The notes under the pieces are model-generated. The model was not told the origin of the DNA. It worked only from the letters and a program-made list of their open reading frames with translations, and searched no databases. This document shows, in pieces, positions 41,186 through 50,420 of a stretch of DNA of 64,000 bases. Both the position numbers and the translations under genes were made by a program. Positions within the stretch are counted from its first letter, which is position 1. Each line of letters begins with the position of its first letter. The DNA is from Actinobacillus arthritidis. GTDB lineage: Bacteria > Pseudomonadota > Gammaproteobacteria > Enterobacterales > Pasteurellaceae. Where the stretch lies: positions 248,001 through 312,000 of the forward strand of contig NZ_CP103833.1 of NCBI RefSeq assembly GCF_029774155.1. The letters are read 5' to 3'.

Positions 41186-42554
41186 ATGTCATTTGACGCA
41201 ATTCTTAATCAAATCAATAGCCTTATTTGGGGCGCCCCTCTTTTAATTTTACTTTCCGGTGTCGGTTTATATTTAACTTTCGCTTTAAAAGGGATTCAAT
41301 TTAGCCAGTTAGGTAGAGCATTTATCTATATGTTTAAACCTGAAAAAGGAGAGGGACAATCGGGAGATATCTCTGCTTTTGCGGCACTTTCTACTGCACT
41401 TGCCGCAACAATCGGTACCGGTAATATTGTCGGTGTGGCAACCGCTATTCACTCAGGCGGGCCGGGTGCATTATTTTGGATGTGGCTGATTGCGTTATTC
41501 GGTATGGCGACCAAATATGCGGAAGGCTTATTAGCGATTAAATTCCGTGGTCGTGATAAAGACGGTTTTATTGCCGGTGGTCCAATGTATTATATCGAAA
41601 TGGGGATGGGTAAAAAGTGGAAATGGTTGGCAAAAGCCTTCGCTTTCTTCGGTGTATTGGTTGCATTATTAGGGATCGGTACATTCCCACAAGTAAATGG
41701 GATTACTCACTCATTAGAATCGACCTTTGATGTGCCGGTTGTATTTAGCTCAATTATTTTAACTTTAGTAGTCACTTCGATTGTGTTAGGTGGGGTTAAA
41801 CGCATCTCTAAAATCGCAACGATTGTCGTTCCATTTATGGCTGTCGCTTATGTGATTGCTTCGGTCAGCGTGTTAATTATGAATGCGGAAAAAGTGCCGG
41901 ATGCGATTGTATTAATTGTGCATGCGGCATTTGATCCGGAAGCGGCATTAGGCGGTGCATTCGGCTTCACGGTGATGCAAGCGATTCAATTAGGGGTTGC
42001 ACGTGGTATTTTCTCGAATGAATCAGGCTTAGGTTCTGCACCGATTGCCGCTACAGCAGCCGCAAACTAAAGAGCCGGTGCGTCAAGGTTTAATTTCAAT
42101 GACGGGTACTTTCTTAGATACGATTATTGTATGTACTATGACCGGTTTAGTTATTGTGTTAACTGGAGCTTGGACCGGTGAAGCTAAAGGTGCAGAATTA
42201 ACCAATTTAGCATTTAACCAGGGTTTAGAAAGTTCGTTCGGTGCCGTGGTTGTGACGATCGGTTTAATTTTCTTCGCATTTACGACGATTTTAGGTTGGT
42301 GTTATTACGGTGAACGTTGCTTCGTTTATTTAACGAATGGTAAAACGCAAGGCATTAAATTCTATCGTTTACTATTTATTTTATTGATTGCATCTGCACC
42401 GTTCTTACAATTAAATACAATTTGGACAATTGCGGATATCGTAAATGGCTTAATGGCATTTCCAAATCTGATTGCATTGATCGCATTACGTAAAGTGATT
42501 ATTGAAGAAACTAAAAATTATTTCTTCCGTTTAAAAAACGGCGAACTTGAATAA
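41186..42554 (+). CDS. Sodium:alanine/glycine symporter, AGCS family (frameshifted)
   Basis: A membrane transporter with about 10-11 helices, restored length about 455 residues. AGCS signatures are STALAATIGTGNIVGVATAI (N-terminal third) and GLGSAPIAA plus KEPVRQGLISM around the break. The first frame stops at 42070. The remaining 170 residues are in the +1 frame to 42554. One extra base near 42045-42060, in a GC-rich alanine stretch, explains it. Imports glycine or alanine with Na+. It is the only gene controlled by the glycine riboswitch. The start follows CGAGGAACCAACAA. Confidence 0.92.
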
Positions 42555-42583
42555 GGCTTACGCCGAGTGATTGAAAATCTGTT

Positions 42584-42618
42584 AAAGTGTAGGGTAAAAC
42601 CTACACTTTTTTATTTTT
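42584..42618 (+). terminator. Terminator after the AGCS symporter, abutting the nuclease gene
   Basis: AAAGTGTAGG / CCTACACTTT with loop GTAAAA, then TTTTTATTTTT up to 42618. The ATG of the next gene's preferred start is at 42621. Confidence 0.8.
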
Positions 42619-42620
42619 AT

Positions 42621-43319
42621 ATGAAATTTAGCTATTTTTTAATTTTTTTATCTTTTAATTTATTGTTTACATCGAGTGTTTATGCTGATTCAAATGAAGG
42701 AATACGTTGTAAAGTGGTTGGTATCGCCGATGGCGATACATTGACGTGTTTGCATAAACGTACACAACTTAAAGTTCGTTTATTATATATAGATGCACCG
42801 GAATCAGCCCAACCTTACGGCAAGAAAGCGAAACAAGCTTTAGCAAATTTAGTGTTTAAACAACAAGTGACATTACATAATAGCGGTTATGATCGCTATC
42901 AGCGTGTTTTAGCAGTCGTTTATGACGAACAGGATCGTAATATCAATTTGTTATTGGTCAAAAAAGGTATGGCGTGGGCGTACCGTGAAACGCAACCAAT
43001 TTATGAGCAGACGATGCTAAAAGCAAAAAAAGCGGAGATAGGCTTATGGCAAGATAAATCGCCTATTGACCCGGCAGAATGGCGAAAGGTACATAGTCAT
43101 GACAAGCGGTCTGATTGGGGCTGGAATTGGCAAGATATTTGGAAAAAACGACCGCTTGCTAAAGCAGAGGCGATTGATTGTAGTCAGACCTTACATTGTA
43201 GCGATTTTAGTGATTACCAAAATGCAAAACGTTATTTTGACCAATGCGGTTCCAAAACAATGGATGGTAATCACGACGGTATTCCTTGTAATAAATTGTA
43301 TCGAGAGGCAAAGCATTAA
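42621..43319 (+). CDS. Secreted thermonuclease (SNase) with C-terminal Excalibur domain
   Basis: 232 residues from the ATG at 42621, which begins a good signal peptide (KFSYFLIFLSFNLLFTSSVYA). No RBS precedes it because a terminator sits there. The alternative GTG at 42567 would give a longer n-region. The SNase domain at about 28-145 shows IADGDTLTC, VRLLYIDAPE and a YDRYQRVLAVVY stretch with catalytic-type Asp, Arg and Glu. The C-terminal Excalibur-like segment at about 187-230 is CSDFSDYQNAKRYFDQC followed by DGNHDGIPCNKLY, calcium-binding DxDxDGxxCE-like. Probably an extracellular or periplasmic nuclease. Confidence 0.85.
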   Translation: MKFSYFLIFLSFNLLFTSSVYADSNEGIRCKVVGIADGDTLTCLHKRTQLKVRLLYIDAPESAQPYGKKAKQALANLVFKQQVTLHNSGYDRYQRVLAVVYDEQDRNINLLLVKKGMAWAYRETQPIYEQTMLKAKKAEIGLWQDKSPIDPAEWRKVHSHDKRSDWGWNWQDIWKKRPLAKAEAIDCSQTLHCSDFSDYQNAKRYFDQCGSKTMDGNHDGIPCNKLYREAKH

Positions 43320-44521
43320 TGAATATGCAACAAACGGAAGCATTTAGAGCTCAGTTTCCTTTTTTTAAGCAACAAGCCGCATGGACCTATCTGGATTCAG
43401 CGACAACCGCCTTAAAACCTCAAGTATTGATTGATAGCACTACAGAATTTTATACCTCGGCAGGTTCGGTGCATCGCGACCAATATGATCTTGCTCAAAG
43501 CCAAGCTTATGAACGAGCAAGAGATTTAGTTGCCGCTCGTTTTAATGTGGAATCTCGTAATGCCGTTATTTGGACAAGTGGTACAACTCATGCGATTAAC
43601 TTAGTGGCATATGGTTTAGAGCATTTAGTACAAGCTGATGATGAGATCATCATCTCGGTTGCTGAACATCATGCGAATTTTATTCCATGGCAACAGTTAG
43701 CACAGCGTAAGCAAGCGAAATTAATCGTTTTGCCATTAGACACAAATTTTCAGTTAAATCCGACCGCTTTACAGAAAAATATTTCTGAAAGAACTAAAAT
43801 TATTGCCTTGAATTTAGTGTCAAATGTTACTGGTGTACGCCAGCCTATTGAGCAACTCATTCCAATCATTCGCCAACATTCAAATGCAAAGATTTTATTA
43901 GATTGTGCCCAAGCAGTCTGTTGTGAAAAGGTTGATGTACAACAACTGGGTGCGGATTTTTATGCTTTTTCCGCACATAAAATGTATGGGCCGACCGGAG
44001 TCGGCGTATTAACTGGCAAATTGCAAAGTTTAGAGCAAATCCGACCGCTATTTTTCGGTGGTAAAATGCTGAATGATGTATCAGAATCCTCGCTTTCTGT
44101 TGCTGATTTACCTTATCGATTAGAGGCTGGTACTCCGAATATTGCGGGGATTATTGGCTTTGGTACTGTTTTAGCATGGTTGAAACAATGGGATTTTGAT
44201 GCTTTAAATCAGTCAGTAAGTAACTTGGCAGAAACGGCTTACAAGCGATTAAAAAATTATAAAAATATTCAAGTTTTTTCACAACAAGGCTGTTCTACAA
44301 TCAGTTTTACCTTTGTGGGGATTCATCATGCCGATATTGCGGCAGTCATGGCAGAGAGTAAGATTGCTTTACGGGCAGGGGAACATTGTGCTAAACCCTA
44401 TTTAACTTATTTAAAACAAAGCGGTACGCTGAGAATTTCCTTAGCTCATTATAACAATAGTGTAGATTTGGAACGATTGTTTAATGCCTTGGATTTAGCC
44501 CTAGATATTTTAGTGGATTAG
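43319..44521 (+). CDS. Cysteine desulfurase, class V aminotransferase (CsdA/SufS type)
   Basis: 400 residues. PLP enzyme of group II. YLDSATTALKP near the N terminus, AEHHANFIPWQ, LDCAQAV, and the PLP-lysine in SAHKMYGPTGVG are visible, and the catalytic-cysteine loop is RAGEHCAKPYL. It resembles CsdA more than IscS. Removes sulfur from cysteine for Fe-S or tRNA thiolation. Its ATG overlaps the nuclease stop (TAATG). No SufE/CsdE partner is adjacent. Whether to call it csdA or sufS is uncertain. Confidence 0.9.
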   Translation: MNMQQTEAFRAQFPFFKQQAAWTYLDSATTALKPQVLIDSTTEFYTSAGSVHRDQYDLAQSQAYERARDLVAARFNVESRNAVIWTSGTTHAINLVAYGLEHLVQADDEIIISVAEHHANFIPWQQLAQRKQAKLIVLPLDTNFQLNPTALQKNISERTKIIALNLVSNVTGVRQPIEQLIPIIRQHSNAKILLDCAQAVCCEKVDVQQLGADFYAFSAHKMYGPTGVGVLTGKLQSLEQIRPLFFGGKMLNDVSESSLSVADLPYRLEAGTPNIAGIIGFGTVLAWLKQWDFDALNQSVSNLAETAYKRLKNYKNIQVFSQQGCSTISFTFVGIHHADIAAVMAESKIALRAGEHCAKPYLTYLKQSGTLRISLAHYNNSVDLERLFNALDLALDILVD

Positions 44522-44630
44522 ATCAAAAAAAATTTAAATTTTGCTAGAACGAATACCCTAAATAAGGTAATCTTCACGCCAATTTCCGATTTATTTTACA
44601 ATTTTAAATTTATAGCAAAAGGTGTCTAAA

Positions 44631-45605
44631 ATGACTAAACAAATCAAAAAAATTGCCGTGTTAACGAGTGGTGGTGATGCACCGGGTATGAACAGCGCGA
44701 TTCGTGGTGTGGTGCGTCTTGCATTAAACGAAGGCTTAGAAGTATATGGTGTACAAGACGGTTATTACGGTTTATATAACGATAAAGTGATCAAACTTGA
44801 TCGTCGTTCTGTATCTGAAACGATTAACCGTGGCGGTACGTTTTTAGGCTCGGCACGTTTCCCTCAATTTAAAGATCCGGAAGTGCGTAAACAATCCGTT
44901 GAAACATTGAAAAAATATGAAATTGACGCATTAGTGGTTATCGGCGGTGACGGCTCTTATATGGGAGCTAAACTGTTAACCGAAGAATTTGGCTATCCGT
45001 GTATCGGTATCCCGGGAACGATTGATAATGATATCGTTGGTACGGATTACACAATCGGTTATCAAACTGCATTAGAAACGGCAGTAGAAGCGATTGACCG
45101 TTTACGTGATACTTCTACTTCACATCAACGTATTTCTATCGTAGAAATTATGGGACGTCATTGTGGTGATTTAACCATTAGTGCGGCATTAGCAAGTGGT
45201 TGTGAATACATTATCGTGCCAGAAAAAGGTTTAGATAAAGAATCATTAATGCGTAATATTGAAGACGGTTTTAGCAAAGGTAAACGTCACGCAATTATTG
45301 CGATTACTGAATTAATGACGGATGTTCAAGCATTAGCTAAAGAAATTGAAGCACGCTTCGGTCATGAAACTCGTGCAACGGTATTAGGTCATATTCAACG
45401 TGGTGGTGCGCCTTGTCCGTTCGACCGTATTTTAGCATCTCGTATGGGCGTATATGCAGTAGACTTATTATTACAAGGTTACGGTGGTCGTTGTATCGGT
45501 ATTAAAAACGAGAATTTAGTGCATCACGATATTATTGATGCAATTACTAATATGCGTCGTCCGTTCAAAGAAGAGCTATTTGAGGCGGCTAGAAAATTAT
45601 TCTAA
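44631..45605 (+). CDS. pfkA: 6-phosphofructokinase
   Basis: 324 residues from ATG 44631 (AAAAGGTG upstream); the GTG at 44622 is less likely. ATP-dependent Pfk[15 protein letters not shown] (ATP site), GGDGSYMGA, the catalytic PGTIDNDI segment, and [10 protein letters not shown]. The committed glycolytic step. A terminator follows. Confidence 0.97.
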   Translation: MTKQIKKIAVLTSGGDAPGMNSAIRGVVRLALNEGLEVYGVQDGYYGLYNDKVIKLDRRSVSETINRGGTFLGSARFPQFKDPEVRKQSVETLKKYEIDALVVIGGDGSYMGAKLLTEEFGYPCIGIPGTIDNDIVGTDYTIGYQTALETAVEAIDRLRDTSTSHQRISIVEIMGRHCGDLTISAALASGCEYIIVPEKGLDKESLMRNIEDGFSKGKRHAIIAITELMTDVQALAKEIEARFGHETRATVLGHIQRGGAPCPFDRILASRMGVYAVDLLLQGYGGRCIGIKNENLVHHDIIDAITNMRRPFKEELFEAARKLF

Positions 45606-45618
45606 TTTTTCTTAGAAT

Positions 45619-45652
45619 ACAAAGGCGACTATTTTAGTCGCCTTTTGTTTTA
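45619..45652 (+). terminator. Terminator after pfkA
   Basis: AAAGGCGACTA / TAGTCGCCTTT stem with a TTT loop and following TTGTTTT. Confidence 0.85.
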
Positions 45653-45664
45653 AGTGAGGATACT

Positions 45665-46378
45665 ATGCTGAAAGATAAACCGGTTATATCAAATCAACAC
45701 GGAGCGTTAGTGATGGCATTTGTGCCGTTCTTATATGCCGGTTTTAAAAGCGGTTTTAGCTTGCAATATTTTTGGTTTGCCCTTTCTTGGCTGTTTCTTT
45801 ACCTTTTCTCTTATCCTTATCTTTCGTTATTTAGCAAAAAACCGACCGCTCGTAATAAAAAATGGGCAATGATTTATTTTGTTCTAAGCCTTGGTTTCGC
45901 CTTACCGGTGATTATGGATAAGCCGAATATTTTGCAATTTTTACTGATTATTTTACCGCTTGGATTAGTACAGACTTATTATGCAAAGCAAAAAGACGAA
46001 CGTCATCTTAATAACGATCTTGCTGGTATATTGACCTTTGGTGTGATTGGTATGGCAAGCGGGTATTTAATGAGTATGGAATATGACTGGGCAATCTTGA
46101 TTCATCCGACTTTATTCTTTGTTGCCACAACCTTTTATGTAAAAAGTATGGTCAGAGAGAGGAAGAATCCGCTATTTATGGAATTGAGCTTAGGCTTGCA
46201 TTTATTATTAGCAATGATTTATTGGTGGTTGGGGTATCACTGGTTGTATTTTGCCTATTTAATTGGATTTATGCGAGCGGCACTTGTGCCAAGTTTCGGC
46301 TTAAACGTCAAACAGATTGGCATGTTAGAATTTATAACGGTATTTATATTCTTTATTTGCTTGATTCACTCACCATAA
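45665..46378 (+). CDS. YwiC-like membrane protein
   Basis: 237 residues with about seven membrane helices. The N terminus VISNQHGALVMAFVPFLYAG, containing the QHGA motif, and PTARNKKWA after the third helix are characteristic of the YwiC-like family. No function is established for the family. It lies directly after the pfkA terminator with GAGG as RBS, convergent with rluD. Confidence 0.75.
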   Translation: MLKDKPVISNQHGALVMAFVPFLYAGFKSGFSLQYFWFALSWLFLYLFSYPYLSLFSKKPTARNKKWAMIYFVLSLGFALPVIMDKPNILQFLLIILPLGLVQTYYAKQKDERHLNNDLAGILTFGVIGMASGYLMSMEYDWAILIHPTLFFVATTFYVKSMVRERKNPLFMELSLGLHLLLAMIYWWLGYHWLYFAYLIGFMRAALVPSFGLNVKQIGMLEFITVFIFFICLIHSP

Positions 46379-46381
46379 AAG

Positions 46382-46420
46382 AAAAAGTCTGTAACTGTTC
46401 AAGGCTACAGACTTTTTTAT
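46382..46420. terminator. Bidirectional terminator between the YwiC-like gene and rluD
   Basis: AAAAAGTCTGTA / TACAGACTTTTTT perfect stem with a 12-base loop, symmetric A and T runs. Confidence 0.85.
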
Positions 46421-47397
46421 TAATAGTCTAAATCGTCTTTATATAACTGATAATCCGCTTTTAACGCCTCAATTAACTCCACAAAATCGTCCGGCAACGG
46501 AGCGTGCCATTCCATTAATTCGCCGGTAATCGGATGTTCTAAACGTAGCATAGTTGCGTGTAATGCTTGGCGTTGAAAGCCTCGTAGTACAGCTAAAAAT
46601 GCTTCGCTAGCGCCTTTGGGCGGACGAGGACGACCGCCATAGAGTTGGTCACCTAATAATGGGTGAGCGATATGTGCCATATGCACACGAATTTGGTGTG
46701 TTCGTCCGGTTTCCAAACGCAAACGTAAGCGAGTATAGTTGCGGAAACGTTCCATAATACGATAATGGGTTACTGCCGGTTTACCCATAGGGTGTACCGC
46801 CATTGCGGTACGTTTAGTTGGATGACGAGCCATCGGTTCATCCACTTTACCGCCTTGTGTCATTACACCACTTGCTACCGCTTCATATTCACGTGTAATA
46901 CGGCGTTTTTGTAATGCAGTCACTAAATGGGTTTGTGCTGGAATATTTTTGGCAACAACCATTAAACCGGTTGTGTCTTTATCCAAACGATGCACGATAC
47001 CCGCACGCGGTACTTCCGCAATCGGCGGATAGTAGTGTAATAACGCATTCAATACCGTACCGTCCGGATTCCCTGCTCCGGGGTGGACGACTAAATCTTT
47101 CGGTTTATTGATGACGATAATATCATCATCTTCATATACAATATTTAGAGGGATATCTTGTGGTTCAAAACGGATCTCTTCTTCGATCTCCGCTTGGATT
47201 TCTACGCTTTCGCCACCGAAAACCTTTTCACGTGCTTTATTGACGATAATTCCGTTTACTTTTACTAAATCATTCTCGATCCAAACTTTAATACGAGAAC
47301 GGGAATAGTCCGGAAAGAGTTGAGCAAGTGCTTGGTCAAGACGACAGCCTAATAAATCGGCAGTAACTTCTGCCGTTAAGGTCATTTGTTGAGTCAT
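46420..47397 (-). CDS. rluD: 23S rRNA pseudouridine synthase RluD
   Basis: 325 residues. The S4 domain is at about 18-80 and the catalytic domain has HRLDKDTTG at 136-144, with Asp139 in the same position as E. coli RluD. LETGRTHQIRVHMAHI follows. It modifies uridines 1911, 1915 and 1917 in helix 69. Divergent from bamD, the conserved arrangement in gamma-proteobacteria; the 150-base gap holds both promoters. Confidence 0.96.
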   Translation of the reverse strand: MTQQMTLTAEVTADLLGCRLDQALAQLFPDYSRSRIKVWIENDLVKVNGIIVNKAREKVFGGESVEIQAEIEEEIRFEPQDIPLNIVYEDDDIIVINKPKDLVVHPGAGNPDGTVLNALLHYYPPIAEVPRAGIVHRLDKDTTGLMVVAKNIPAQTHLVTALQKRRITREYEAVASGVMTQGGKVDEPMARHPTKRTAMAVHPMGKPAVTHYRIMERFRNYTRLRLRLETGRTHQIRVHMAHIAHPLLGDQLYGGRPRPPKGASEAFLAVLRGFQRQALHATMLRLEHPITGELMEWHAPLPDDFVELIEALKADYQLYKDDLDY

Positions 47398-47547
47398 TAA
47401 ATATAAATTCCAATATTTGTTTGTTGCTTATTTAGCGATGTTCTATAAAATAAGACTATTTGTATGAACTTAGCAAAATGCCATTGGTCAAACATAACCA
47501 TTGTACATTAACTTTTCATTGCACACACTTTTTATAGGTAAAATAAT

Positions 47548-48327
47548 ATGCGTAAATTTACTTCTCTTGCTTCTTTAGTCTTAGCTGGGCTTTTAGTCGT
47601 AGGTTGTTCTAGTGCGAATAAAGAATTAGAAGAATCATCCGCACAGGATCTCTATACTAAAGGGCAAACCTATTTACAAGACGGTGATTATAATTCAGCA
47701 ATCCGTTACTTAGATGCTGTTGGTACTAAAGGTGGTCAACAAAGCTCATTTGGCGAACAAACGCAATTAAGTTTAATTTATGCAAATTATAAAATCGGTG
47801 AATATTACAAAGCATTAGATGCGGCGGAACGTTTTGTACGTGCTTATCCGAATAGTTCAAGTATGGATTATGTTTATTACTTAGCAGGTTTAAGCAACGC
47901 ACGTTTAGGTGATAACTTTATTCAAGATTTCTTTGGGGTCAATCGTGCTTCTCGTGCATTAGATAGTGTACGTAATGCGTATGGCAGTTTCCAGACAATT
48001 GTTCAACATTACCCACAAAGCCAATATGCCCGTGATGCTCAGAATTGGATGGGATATTTGATTAATCGTATGGCAGAACACGAATTAGCAATCGTGAAAT
48101 TCTACGATGAGCGAGATGCTTATGTCGCAGTGGTAAATCGCGTAGAAGAAATGATGCGTTTTTATCCAGAAAGTAAGCCAACCTATGAGGCTTTAACCTA
48201 TATGCAAAAAGCCTATGAGCAAATGGGCGTAAAAGATTCAGCAGAGAAAGTTGCCGGATTAATTGAAGCCAATAAAGATAAAACTTTCCCTGAAATTAAT
48301 AAGCCTGAATACAGTGAACAATTCTAA
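47548..48327 (+). CDS. bamD: Outer membrane assembly lipoprotein BamD (ComL)
   Basis: 259 residues. The signal peptide ends at lipobox LVVGC with lipidated Cys20. Five TPR-like repeats follow, including [20 protein letters not shown] and [17 protein letters not shown]. Essential part of the BAM complex that inserts outer-membrane beta-barrels. Divergent from rluD. Confidence 0.95.
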   Translation: MRKFTSLASLVLAGLLVVGCSSANKELEESSAQDLYTKGQTYLQDGDYNSAIRYLDAVGTKGGQQSSFGEQTQLSLIYANYKIGEYYKALDAAERFVRAYPNSSSMDYVYYLAGLSNARLGDNFIQDFFGVNRASRALDSVRNAYGSFQTIVQHYPQSQYARDAQNWMGYLINRMAEHELAIVKFYDERDAYVAVVNRVEEMMRFYPESKPTYEALTYMQKAYEQMGVKDSAEKVAGLIEANKDKTFPEINKPEYSEQF

Positions 48328-48359
48328 TTGCTTGATTTTATTGAAAGTTTAGCAAGTTT

Positions 48360-48392
48360 AGGGGCGTTATTTTTGAATAATGCCCCTTTCCC
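48360..48392 (+). terminator. Hairpin after bamD
   Basis: GGGGCGTTATT / AATAATGCCCC stem with a TTTG loop, followed by TTTCCC. A weak T-run. Confidence 0.6.
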
Positions 48393-48414
48393 ATTTCATA
48401 AGTAAGACGAAAAT

Positions 48415-49446
48415 ATGCGAATTTTAGGTATTGAAACTTCCTGTGACGAAACGGGAGTAGCAATTTATGATGAACATAAAGGTTTAATCGCAAACCAACT
48501 TTATAGCCAAATTGAAATGCACGCAGATTACGGCGGTGTCGTGCCGGAGCTGGCTTCACGAGATCATATACGTAAAACATTACCGCTGATTCAAGAAGCA
48601 TTGAAAGAAGCGAATTTAACCGCAGATGATATTGACGGTGTTGCCTATACGGCAGGTCCGGGCTTAGTTGGAGCATTGCTAGTTGGCTCTACGATTGCTC
48701 GTTCGCTTGCTTATGCGTGGAACGTGCCGGCGCTTGGTGTACATCATATGGAAGGTCATTTGATGGCGCCGATGTTGGAAGACAATCCGCCAGAATTCCC
48801 ATTTGTAGCGTTATTAATTTCTGGTGGACATACGCAGCTAGTCAAAGTAGATGGCGTTGGACAGTATGAAATTCTCGGCGAATCAATTGATGATGCGGCA
48901 GGCGAAGCCTTTGATAAAACCGGTAAATTACTTGGTTTAGATTATCCAGCAGGTGTTGCTGTATCGCAATTAGCTGAGAAAGGTACACCGAATCGTTTTG
49001 TTTTCCCTCGTCCAATGACGGACAGACCGGGGCTTGATTTCAGCTTTTCAGGCCTAAAAACCTTTGCCGCAAATACGATTAATGCCCATTTAAATGAGAG
49101 CGGACAGTTGGACGAACAAACTCGCTGTGATATTGCTCATGCTTTCCAACAAGCAGTGGTGGATACGATTATCATCAAATGCAAACGAGCTTTACAGCAA
49201 ACCGGTTATACACGTCTTGTGATGGCTGGCGGTGTGAGTGCGAATAAACAATTACGTGCCGATTTAGCTGAAATGATGAAAAATTTAAAAGGAGAGGTAT
49301 ACTATCCTCGCCCACAATTCTGTACCGATAATGGTGCAATGATTGCTTACACCGGTTTTCTACGTTTAAAAAACGGCGAAACTACCGATTTGAGTGTGAG
49401 TGTTAAACCTCGCTGGCCAATGACTGAATTACCAAAAATCGGGTAA
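48415..49446 (+). CDS. tsaD: tRNA N6-adenosine threonylcarbamoyltransferase TsaD
   Basis: 343 residues. ASKHA fold. [15 protein letters not shown] at the N terminus, metal ligands His111 and His115 in HHMEGH, and SGGHTQLV in the middle. Transfers the threonylcarbamoyl group to A37 of ANN-decoding tRNAs with TsaB and TsaE (tsaE at 33.3-33.8 kb). The RelA/SpoT-like gene starts 5 bases after its stop. Confidence 0.96.
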   Translation: MRILGIETSCDETGVAIYDEHKGLIANQLYSQIEMHADYGGVVPELASRDHIRKTLPLIQEALKEANLTADDIDGVAYTAGPGLVGALLVGSTIARSLAYAWNVPALGVHHMEGHLMAPMLEDNPPEFPFVALLISGGHTQLVKVDGVGQYEILGESIDDAAGEAFDKTGKLLGLDYPAGVAVSQLAEKGTPNRFVFPRPMTDRPGLDFSFSGLKTFAANTINAHLNESGQLDEQTRCDIAHAFQQAVVDTIIIKCKRALQQTGYTRLVMAGGVSANKQLRADLAEMMKNLKGEVYYPRPQFCTDNGAMIAYTGFLRLKNGETTDLSVSVKPRWPMTELPKIG

Positions 49447-49450
49447 GGTT

Positions 49451-49995
49451 ATGTTAGAAAAAATTGAGCGTTTAATTGTTGAAATAAATAAGTCGCATTT
49501 AGCTTTTTCGGAAGATTATTTTGAAACGGGTAAAGTTGCCAAAGTAAACTTAAAACATACGCTTGCTAAAGTGCCAACAGAGCATATTTTATCTTACCGT
49601 TTAAATTTACGCGAATCGATCAATGATTATTTATTCCGTGCGGATTTATACGATATTCCTTATTTTTATCGAGTAAAAGCCTCAGAATCTATTTTAGATA
49701 AAATCAAACGTATCCAGTTAATAGCATTATGAATGACATATTTGGTGCGAGAATAATCGTTTCTAGTGAAGAAATCGCAGAGATTATGGAACGTTTAGAT
49801 GAGTGGAAAGATAAATATGGCTTAAAAAATTGGTATTTGAGAGATAAAGAAGAATATCTAGGCATTCATATTTACTTTAAAAATGCCAGTAACTTTTATT
49901 ATCCTTGGGAACTACAAGTTTGGGATAAAAAAGATGCGGAGAAAAATATCCAAAGCCATATTAAATATAAACGTAATTTTGTAAATAATATTTAG
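49451..49995 (+). CDS. Small single-domain RelA/SpoT-like (p)ppGpp synthetase-type protein (frameshifted)
   Basis: Two adjacent frames, 49451-49732 and 49729-49995, form one RelA/SpoT nucleotidyltransferase domain of about 181 residues if one base is added near 49709 (KIKR, then PVNSIMNDIFGARI). Visible motifs: RVKASES with Arg74, Lys76 and Ser80; DIFGARIIV with the Mg-binding-type Asp; YLGIHIYF (Y-x-x-x-H); the catalytic-type Glu in WELQVWD; and SHIKYK near the end. These match the synthetase core of small alarmone synthetases. No HD hydrolase, TGS or ACT domain. It sits 5 bases after tsaD and before cyaY. Activity and product are unproven. Confidence 0.72.
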
Positions 49996-50024
49996 TAACA
50001 TATTGAGATTAAATGAGGAAAAAA

Positions 50025-50330
50025 ATGAACGTAGCAGAATTTCACCAAAAAGTTGAACAAGTCTGGCAACAAATCGAAGAAAAAATTGATGACGAAGGTT
50101 TAAGTGTCGATACTGAAATTCAAGGTGCAGTTTGCACTCTTACCTTTGATGATGAATCGCAAATTATCATCAATAAACAAGAAGCAATGTTAGAGCTATG
50201 GCTTGCGAGCAAATTAGGTGGTTTCCATTTTGCTTTCCATGATGGTGAATGGGTTACTGCAGAAGGGCGTACTTTTTGGAGTCACCTTGAAGAAGCCTTT
50301 GCTCGCCATGGCGAACAAGTTAGTTTCTAA
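50025..50330 (+). CDS. cyaY: Frataxin-like iron donor CyaY
   Basis: 101 residues from MNVAEFHQKV at 50025 (GAGGAAAAAA upstream); the ATG at 50013 is less likely. The acidic first helix (EQVWQQIEEKIDDEG) and the beta-sheet GFHFAFHDGEWV with W and F residues fit CyaY. Modulates iron delivery to and IscS activity in Fe-S assembly. Faces recQ downstream after an uptake-signal hairpin. Confidence 0.93.
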   Translation: MNVAEFHQKVEQVWQQIEEKIDDEGLSVDTEIQGAVCTLTFDDESQIIINKQEAMLELWLASKLGGFHFAFHDGEWVTAEGRTFWSHLEEAFARHGEQVSF

Positions 50331-50341
50331 TCAATAAATGA

Positions 50342-50388
50342 ATAGCGGTCGTGTTTGTAAAAATTTTTGCAAATTTGACCGCTTGTCT
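50342..50388 (+). terminator. Paired uptake-signal terminator after cyaY
   Basis: AGCGGTC (50344-50350) and GACCGCT (50377-50383), the latter part of an exact inverted ACAAGCGGT, enclose TGTAAAAATTTTTGCAAATT. Confidence 0.6.
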
Positions 50389-50420
50389 ATTTCTTTTTAG
50401 CTTATCTTATTGGAATCACA

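Noticed and set aside
49451..49995. Toxin-antitoxin (toxSAS) interpretation of the RelA/SpoT-like gene
   Set aside because: No small antitoxin-like gene is adjacent; the neighbours are the housekeeping genes tsaD and cyaY.
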